From Armatimonadetes bacterium UBA5352 (lineage in GTDB: Bacteria; Armatimonadota; Zipacnadia; Zipacnadales; UBA5352): 10,478 bases of DNA. Both the position numbers and the translations under genes were made by a program. The stretch is taken from positions 1 to 10,478 of the forward strand of contig DHPY01000002.1 in NCBI GenBank assembly GCA_002411015.1, written 5' to 3'. The notes under the pieces were generated by a model. The model worked only from the letters and a program-made list of their open reading frames with translations. It made no database searches and was not told the DNA's origin. Positions 5,119 through 10,478 of this stretch are shown one piece after another; positions within the stretch are counted from its first letter, which is position 1; every line of letters begins with the position of its first letter.

Positions 5119-7461
5119 ATGGCACGCACTGCACGCACCATCACGATCATACTGGCGTTCCTGCTCATGGCCCTCCCGGCCATGGCGCAGACGCTCCTCG
5201 ATGAGCTGAACGCCGCCGATCAGGGCGCGGAGGTCGAGCTTCCGAGCGCGCACGTCACGGAGGCCACCTTCGACCTCCCCGCCAACCCCGGCTCCGTCCA
5301 GCTCTACCTCCAGGCGATCCTGCGCTTCCGCGCCGCAAGCCACTCCGCCGGCGTGCTGCGCATCGCCATCAACGACCGCGAGCTTGGCCCCGAGCACTCC
5401 GCCAACAAGGCCGCCGAGTACTGCCAGGCAGGCACCGGCCCCTACGCCCCGCGCTCGTGGGCGCTGCCAGCCCAGCCGGAGTTCGCCACGGGCGAGCGCG
5501 AGGACCTCGGCGGCCTCGGCTACCTCTTCGACATCAGCGACCTCGCCCGCGCCGGGCGGAACACGCTGCGCATCAGCCACGCCGCCGCCACCGATGCGGT
5601 GCTGCTCCGCGGCGTCTCCGTCATCGTCGGCGGGGAGCGCCTGCCGATCGAGCTGAGCACCGCGCGCATGGACGTGAACGATCCGGAGAAGCTCGCGTGG
5701 GACTTCGGCCCGAACATCAGCGAGGGCAAGGGCCTGTTCCTCTGCGAGGGGATGACGATCCCCGTGCAGTTCCGACCGCGCAACACCGACACCACCGGTG
5801 CGATGGCGCTCGGGATGGAACTGGAGCTCCCCGCCGGGGTCACGCTCCTCACGCCATGGCTGCCCGCGGGCACCGGCTGGACTGATCAGATCGCCATCGA
5901 GGAGCGCGCCGGTGATGGCGCCGCCACCGTCTACACGCTCAAGCTCCCGGACGATGCGGTCGTCGGCCCGGAGACCGACTGGACCACCTTCGCGGGCCAT
6001 CCGCTCACCCTCTACCTCCGCTGCGAGGCGGGCCCCGGCGCCTATACGATGCGCTGGCGCTCGCTCTCCCAGGGCGGCGAGGGCATGGAGGTCGTCGCTC
6101 CCCTGACCGTGCTGCCCGCGCCCGCCGATGCCCCTCAGCCGGGCCGCTCGCGCCTCGGCGTCTGGGCCTACACCACCGTCAGCGCCTCCGCGTCCGAGCC
6201 CGAGGCTGCGCTGCGCGAGAGCCTGCGCGCGGAGACCTACGCCCGGCTGCAGCAGGTGGGCGTCTCCCGGATGATCCTGAGTGAAGCCGACGAGATCCCG
6301 CCCGCGCGCGATGCCGGGATGCTGGTGAGCCTCGCGAGCCCCTGGGGCTTCAACCGCACCGTCTTCCCATCGGACACGACCGACCCGGAGAAGGCCCGCT
6401 ACGACGCCGACGGTCAGCCGATCTTCGCCGACCGCTACAGCCAGGCGATGCAGTGGTGCCCGACATACGCCGCCGAGAACGTGGCCGAGGTCTTCGGGCC
6501 GATCACGGAACGCATCCGCGACGAGGGCTGGGAGGGCTTCGATCTCGACCACGAGGGCGTCCATCAGCAGTGCTTCTGCGAGCGCTGCCGGAGCGCATTC
6601 GCCGAGCACGCGGGGCTCGTGGCCGCCGACCTCGACTGGCCCGCGGCGGTGCAGGAGGATGGGCCGCTGCATGAGCGCTGGCTCGACTTCCACGTCTGGA
6701 ACATCGGCCGCCATGTCGCCGCGATCCGCGAGGCCGTGAAGGCCGGCGATCCGGATGCGCTGCTCTACTCGTGGTTTACGATGAGCCTCTACGAGCGCGC
6801 CGCTGAGGGGCCGCACGCCGAGGTCTACCGCGGGCGGATCGCGGAGGAGCGTGAGTACGGCTACGACATCGCGCAGTTCCTGCCATCGCTCGACATCGCG
6901 GACATGGCGAACGGCGTCTACCCGCACGGCGAGGACACCTGGGACTACCAGTACGGGCTGACCTGGGCGTTCAACCGGGTCGAGGCGACCGTGGACAACC
7001 CCTGGGACGTGCCGCTCGCGCCGTGCCTGAACATCGGCTCAGGGACCGGCGGCACCTGGACCAACCCCGACTACCTCCGCTGGCAGGCGAAGACGCACAT
7101 CGCCCAGGGCGTGCAGGGCCTCGACTTCTGGGTGCTCCCGTTTTTCGACGGCCGCCACTTCGCGCTGCTGTCCGATCTTGCGCGACTCCTCGAGGCGTCC
7201 GAGCCCTTCGCGTGGGAGGGCGAGCGCGCGGATGATCGCGTGGCCGTCGAAGGGCCCGAGGGCATCTTCCACCGTGCATTCGCGACGGGCGACCGGGTGC
7301 TCGTCGGCATTACCAACCGCACGCTCGAGCCGGTGCAGGTCACCCTCACGCCCGCTCAGGGGCTGGCGAATGCCCGCGAGGTGCTCACCGGCGCCGAGCT
7401 CGGCGGGCAACTGACCGTCCCGGCTCTTGACGGCGTGTTCGTCATCTACGACGCGCAGTGA
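5119..7461 (+). CDS. Secreted TIM-barrel glycoside hydrolase-like protein with CFCERC motif
   Basis: 780 residues. A Sec signal peptide (1-23; hydrophobic ITIILAFLLMALP, cleavage after AMA) is followed by beta-rich regions: about 38-172, a jelly-roll-like part with RFRAASHSAG and GRNTLRI, and about 175-335, a second sandwich. A barrel spans about 345-695, starting RLGVWAY. Its central motif is WEGFDLDHEG (471-480; acidic Asp475, Asp477, Glu479) followed by CFCERC (Cys485, 487, 490) and RSAF. The C-terminal 75 residues (GDRVLVGITNRT) look like a small beta domain. This resembles hypothetical glycosyl hydrolase groups (GHL6-like/GH42-related), in which a C-x-C-x2-C motif follows a barrel strand, but no confident family assignment is possible by eye. 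It is probably exported and acts on the same glycan as its neighbours. The next gene follows after 27 bp, so they are probably cotranscribed. ATG 5119 was chosen from the Shine-Dalgarno and signal peptide. Confidence 0.85.
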   Translation: MARTARTITIILAFLLMALPAMAQTLLDELNAADQGAEVELPSAHVTEATFDLPANPGSVQLYLQAILRFRAASHSAGVLRIAINDRELGPEHSANKAAEYCQAGTGPYAPRSWALPAQPEFATGEREDLGGLGYLFDISDLARAGRNTLRISHAAATDAVLLRGVSVIVGGERLPIELSTARMDVNDPEKLAWDFGPNISEGKGLFLCEGMTIPVQFRPRNTDTTGAMALGMELELPAGVTLLTPWLPAGTGWTDQIAIEERAGDGAATVYTLKLPDDAVVGPETDWTTFAGHPLTLYLRCEAGPGAYTMRWRSLSQGGEGMEVVAPLTVLPAPADAPQPGRSRLGVWAYTTVSASASEPEAALRESLRAETYARLQQVGVSRMILSEADEIPPARDAGMLVSLASPWGFNRTVFPSDTTDPEKARYDADGQPIFADRYSQAMQWCPTYAAENVAEVFGPITERIRDEGWEGFDLDHEGVHQQCFCERCRSAFAEHAGLVAADLDWPAAVQEDGPLHERWLDFHVWNIGRHVAAIREAVKAGDPDALLYSWFTMSLYERAAEGPHAEVYRGRIAEEREYGYDIAQFLPSLDIADMANGVYPHGEDTWDYQYGLTWAFNRVEATVDNPWDVPLAPCLNIGSGTGGTWTNPDYLRWQAKTHIAQGVQGLDFWVLPFFDGRHFALLSDLARLLEASEPFAWEGERADDRVAVEGPEGIFHRAFATGDRVLVGITNRTLEPVQVTLTPAQGLANAREVLTGAELGGQLTVPALDGVFVIYDAQ

Positions 7462-7473
7462 TCCGCGCACACT

Positions 7474-7480
7474 AAGGAGG
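7474..7480 (+). promoter_or_regulatory. Strong Shine-Dalgarno of the third exported gene
   Basis: AAGGAGG lies 8 nt before ATG 7489, within the 27-bp gap after the previous stop codon. It is the strongest ribosome-binding site in the window and supports efficient independent initiation within an operon. Confidence 0.85.
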
Positions 7481-7488
7481 AGACACTG

Positions 7489-10452
7489 ATGAGACGCCCG
7501 ATGCTCCTGGCCGTCGCTCTGTGCATCCTGCTCGCATCCGCCGCACTCGCGCAACCTCTGCGCGTCGCGGTCTACGAGGGTGGCCTCGGCGGCAAAGCCG
7601 TCGCCGAGGCGCTGGCCGCGCAGGAGGGCTTCGAGGCCACGCTCATCGGCGACCTCACCGCCGACACGCTCCTCCAGCACGACGCGCTCTTCGTCGGCTC
7701 CACGCGGCTGGACGACCCGGCCTCCCTCAACGCCCTGCGCCTGTTCGCCGGCGTCGGCGGAGGGATCGTGCTCAATCACTCCGCCACCGGCCGCGACCTT
7801 CCGCAGACGCCCTTCCCGGCGGTCGCCAGCTTGGTCTCCGGCAGGCGCGAGGACACGATCGTGCTTACGGCGGGCGGTCACCCCATCGCGCAGGGCCTGC
7901 CCGCGGAGTTCGAGCACGCCTACTCAGACCACCTGCTGCTCACGCCCGGCGAGGCGGGGACGCCCGTCCTGCGTGATCGCTCAGACGCGGTGGTCGCGGT
8001 TGCCGGGCAGGAGGGGAGCGGGCGCGTGGTCCTCAGCGGCATGGCCTCCGGCTACTTCTACGACGCCGCCACCTTCGCGAACGGAGAGCGCCCGCCAACC
8101 GGCGGCGAGCTGCAGTTCGTCCTCAACGCCCTCCGCTGGGCCGGGGAGGCGCGCATCACGGCCATGCCCGCGGCTGAGCTGGCCGATGCCCGGCGCGCGC
8201 TGGAGCAGGACCTCGCGCTCGAGGAGCTGCGCGCGGCCATGCCCACCGACGACTGGTTCGCGGGCGAGATGCTGCACGCGAGCTACCTCACCCGGCCGCC
8301 CGTTACGGAGCTGGGCGGGCGCTTCTTCATCACCTACGACGCCCAGACCTGGCGCGGCTACGCCATGCGGCGCGCGACCACCGATGAGCAGCTAGCCTTC
8401 TTCCGCGCGCGCCTGCACTCCGACGTTCTGCGCCTCAAGTGGCTCGGCATCACCGACATCATGTGGTGGACTGACGTCTCCGGAGAGCGCGTCTTCCGCA
8501 CCACCGAGGTGCCCGACTCAGCCGCGCAGTACCGCTTCGACCCGCTGGAGATGCTCTGTGAGATCGCCGATGAGGAGGGCATGAACGTCTGGGCCGCCTG
8601 GCACTCCACCGCGCGCAGCGAAGAGTTCGCGCAGGAGTATTGCGCGAAGGACGCGGAGGGCAAGCTTTACGTCTACGGCAGCGACGCCTACTGCGAGGAC
8701 GTCCTCAGCCCCACCTGGCGCGAGCGCTGCCATGCGCTGATCGACGAGTACGCCGAGCGCTACGGCGAGCACGAGAGCTTCCAGGGCATCGGCTGCTACG
8801 ATGAGCTTTGGTTCACCTACGCGGACTTCCATGGCGATGACCTCGAGGCCTTCGACCGCTTCTCGCGCGAGCGGTTCGGCGCGGAGTTGCCCGATGACAT
8901 CGGCGCGAGGCTCGCCCTGCAGCGCCAGTGGACGGACACCGAGGACGTCTGGCGCAGGCGCTACATCCTCTTCAAGCAGTGGGCGATCACCGACTACCTG
9001 CGCGATCTCATCAACTACTGCCACGGCCGGGACCTGCAGTTCGGGCTGGAGATCCTCGCGACCGCCCACTACTCCTCCGGCTGGTGCTGGGGGATGGACA
9101 GCGTGGAGCTCGCGCGCCTCGGGGCGGACTTCCTCACGATGTCGCCCGGCACCACCGCCGCCGCCTACTACCCGAACTCCATCCGCTGGGCGCACGCGCA
9201 TGATGGCTGGGACATCTACAACACCCACTGCTTCCGCGAGAGCATCGGCGGCGCCTACTTCACCTTCAACCAGCTCTGGCGGCCGATCATGTACGGGAAC
9301 AACCCTGGTGTCGCCCGCCAGGTCGCGCGGCACATCGAGAACCAGCGCGAATGGGCGGGCGCTCAGTCACTCGCACGCGTCGCGGTGCTGCACAACCAGG
9401 AGTCGCTGCAGATGCTGCTCGAGGACCCGCGCCCGGAAACGAACAAGGAGCAGGCGGTCATCCACGCGATCCAGCGCCACCAGCCCTGCGAGACCGTCTT
9501 CACGCGCGCGACCGAACTCCACGGCGACTACCGCCTGCTCGTGGCGGGACCGTACGCTGTGCGCGGCCTCAGCGAGGACGTCATGAGCGAACTGCGCGGC
9601 TTCGTCGAGGCCGGAGGCTCCATCCTCTCGCTCAACGCGCCGTGGAGCGTCGCCGATGACGACCTCACCGACGAGCGGGACGTGACCGCCGAGATGCTCG
9701 GCGTCCGCTACGGTGAGCCGCTGTCCGAGGCCACATGCGCGTTCGAAGTGGAGGGGATGCGCATTGCCCTGCCCGCGGGCGTCGCGCGGCGGCAGGTCGA
9801 GCTGCTGGAGGGCACGGAGGTGCTCGTCGCCTTCGAGGACGGAACCCCGGCGGTGACGCGGCGCGCCATCGGCCAGGGCGGCATCGTCGCGGTGCACTTC
9901 GACCTGATGACTGAGCTTGAGAAGGGCGAGACTCCGGAGCTTGCGCAGTGGCTCTGGATGCAGGTCGCGGAGCTGTCGCGACCGGAGGTCGTCTGCGAGG
10001 GCGAGGGCTTCCGCGTGATGGGCGCGCTGCGCAAGGGCGACTGGATCGGCGTCGCGCTCTACCCCGAGAGCGTGCCGACGGTGGCGACGATGCACGTGGA
10101 CCTGCCGGCGCTTGGGATCGCCCGCGATGGCTACCGGATGATGCACCTCGGCAAGGAGATGGAGGTGCAGCTTCCCGGCGACCGCTGGGGCGAGGAGGGC
10201 TTCTGGACTCCGGAGATGCTCGCGGCGGGCTTCGGGGTGACGATCGCGGCGGACAACGACCGTGTGATGCCGCTACCGGAGAAGCTCGATCTCTCGCTCT
10301 TCGACGAGGACGAGGCGGCCTACATCGAGAAGGTCACGCGCGGCAACTGGGACAGCGTGACCGAGGGCCAGGAGAAGCGCAGCTACGCGCACGAGATCGT
10401 GGTCCTCGCCCCGGGCGACGAGATGGTGATGCCGGCAGCGAACGAAAGATAA
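7489..10452 (+). CDS. Secreted GH42-like barrel protein flanked by two GATase-like domains
   Basis: 987 residues. A Sec signal peptide (1-22; LLAVALCILLASAALA) is followed by a flavodoxin-like, ThuA/class-I-glutaminase-like domain (about 24-220) with LRVAVYE, HDALFVG, GGGIVLNHS and GSGRVVLSGM. After a linker, a barrel spans about 270-620 (RFFITYDAQTWRGY, LGITDIMWWTD, GIGCYDELWF, FGLEILATAHY, IYNTHCFRES). Asp438-Glu439 in CYDELWF lie where clan-A glycosidases carry the acid/base; Glu521 or Glu584 might be the nucleophile (inference). Residues about 628-820 form a second GATase-like domain (RVAVLHN, YRLLVAGP, LRGFVEAGGSILSLN, QGGIVAVHFD), as in the GH42 trimerisation domain. The C-terminal 165 residues include a beta-rich part and an acidic stretch near 938-946. 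It is the last gene of the run and ends at TAA 10450-10452. It is most likely an extracytoplasmic beta-glycosidase-like enzyme; specificity is unknown, and catalysis by this GH42-like fold is not proven. Confidence 0.87.
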   Translation: MRRPMLLAVALCILLASAALAQPLRVAVYEGGLGGKAVAEALAAQEGFEATLIGDLTADTLLQHDALFVGSTRLDDPASLNALRLFAGVGGGIVLNHSATGRDLPQTPFPAVASLVSGRREDTIVLTAGGHPIAQGLPAEFEHAYSDHLLLTPGEAGTPVLRDRSDAVVAVAGQEGSGRVVLSGMASGYFYDAATFANGERPPTGGELQFVLNALRWAGEARITAMPAAELADARRALEQDLALEELRAAMPTDDWFAGEMLHASYLTRPPVTELGGRFFITYDAQTWRGYAMRRATTDEQLAFFRARLHSDVLRLKWLGITDIMWWTDVSGERVFRTTEVPDSAAQYRFDPLEMLCEIADEEGMNVWAAWHSTARSEEFAQEYCAKDAEGKLYVYGSDAYCEDVLSPTWRERCHALIDEYAERYGEHESFQGIGCYDELWFTYADFHGDDLEAFDRFSRERFGAELPDDIGARLALQRQWTDTEDVWRRRYILFKQWAITDYLRDLINYCHGRDLQFGLEILATAHYSSGWCWGMDSVELARLGADFLTMSPGTTAAAYYPNSIRWAHAHDGWDIYNTHCFRESIGGAYFTFNQLWRPIMYGNNPGVARQVARHIENQREWAGAQSLARVAVLHNQESLQMLLEDPRPETNKEQAVIHAIQRHQPCETVFTRATELHGDYRLLVAGPYAVRGLSEDVMSELRGFVEAGGSILSLNAPWSVADDDLTDERDVTAEMLGVRYGEPLSEATCAFEVEGMRIALPAGVARRQVELLEGTEVLVAFEDGTPAVTRRAIGQGGIVAVHFDLMTELEKGETPELAQWLWMQVAELSRPEVVCEGEGFRVMGALRKGDWIGVALYPESVPTVATMHVDLPALGIARDGYRMMHLGKEMEVQLPGDRWGEEGFWTPEMLAAGFGVTIAADNDRVMPLPEKLDLSLFDEDEAAYIEKVTRGNWDSVTEGQEKRSYAHEIVVLAPGDEMVMPAANER

Positions 10453-10478
10453 CGCGCACGGCTCGCAGGCTGGAAGCC
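10450..10478. repeat. Start of a palindromic intergenic repeat, cut by the window end
   Basis: The stop codon runs directly into TAACGCGCACGG, which differs by one missing base from TAACGGCGCACGG at 5074-5086. It is followed by GGCT-gga-AGCC (10468-10478), the visible part of a hairpin that the window edge truncates. It probably belongs to the same class of short GC-rich intergenic hairpins; its far side cannot be seen. Confidence 0.4.

Noticed and set aside
5023..6927. A 634-codon open frame antisense to the second exported gene
   Set aside because: The frame is rich in Arg, Ala, Gly, Val, His and Asp with no domain, hydrophobic core or motif. It mirrors the codon periodicity of the GC-rich gene on the other strand, which has a signal peptide and clear motifs.

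Overview
The window is high-GC bacterial DNA (about two thirds G+C by eye), probably from an environmental bacterium that degrades polysaccharides. Large Sec-exported proteins with a DUF4838-type signature, TIM-barrel glycosidase-like proteins carrying C-x-C-x2-C motifs, and many short GC-rich hairpin repeats between genes suggest Armatimonadota, Planctomycetota/Lentisphaerota or a related candidate phylum. No rRNA or marker gene is present, so this placement is a guess. I see no tRNA, rRNA, CRISPR array, transposase, phage gene or attachment site.

Left part (1-1903, minus strand): a two-gene unit. A 113-residue protein with two membrane segments and a zinc ribbon overlaps by 7 bases a 474-residue radical SAM/SPASM enzyme. 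The enzyme has an N-terminal region that looks like a PqqD-type peptide-recognition fold. It ends inside one copy of a 52-bp direct repeat, and that copy supplies its last nine residues and its stop codon. A second copy and a hairpin element lie just downstream of the gene.

Middle (1904-2107): a 204-bp divergent intergenic region with two inverted repeats. No convincing -35/-10 pair could be read.

Right part (2108-10452, plus strand): three large genes in a row, each with a good Shine-Dalgarno and a Sec signal peptide. They are (i) a 950-residue DUF4838-type protein with two C-terminal carbohydrate-binding-like sandwiches, (ii) a 780-residue protein with beta-sandwich and TIM-barrel regions, and (iii) a 987-residue protein in which a GH42-like barrel lies between two class-I-glutaminase-like/flavodoxin-like domains. 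The gap between (i) and (ii) holds a chain of three palindromic elements, the last ending against the ribosome-binding site of (ii). The gap between (ii) and (iii) is only 27 bp. A further palindrome starts at the stop codon of (iii) and is cut by the window end.

The three exported proteins likely form a saccharide-degradation cluster working outside the cytoplasm, perhaps on uronic-acid-containing or decorated glycans; the substrate cannot be read from sequence. There is no transporter, SusC/D pair or regulator in the window. The most unusual features are the PqqD-like/radical SAM/SPASM fusion with its repeat-derived C-terminus, the repeated C-x-C-x2-C module in two different exported enzymes, the double GATase-like architecture, and the chain of hairpin repeats between genes.
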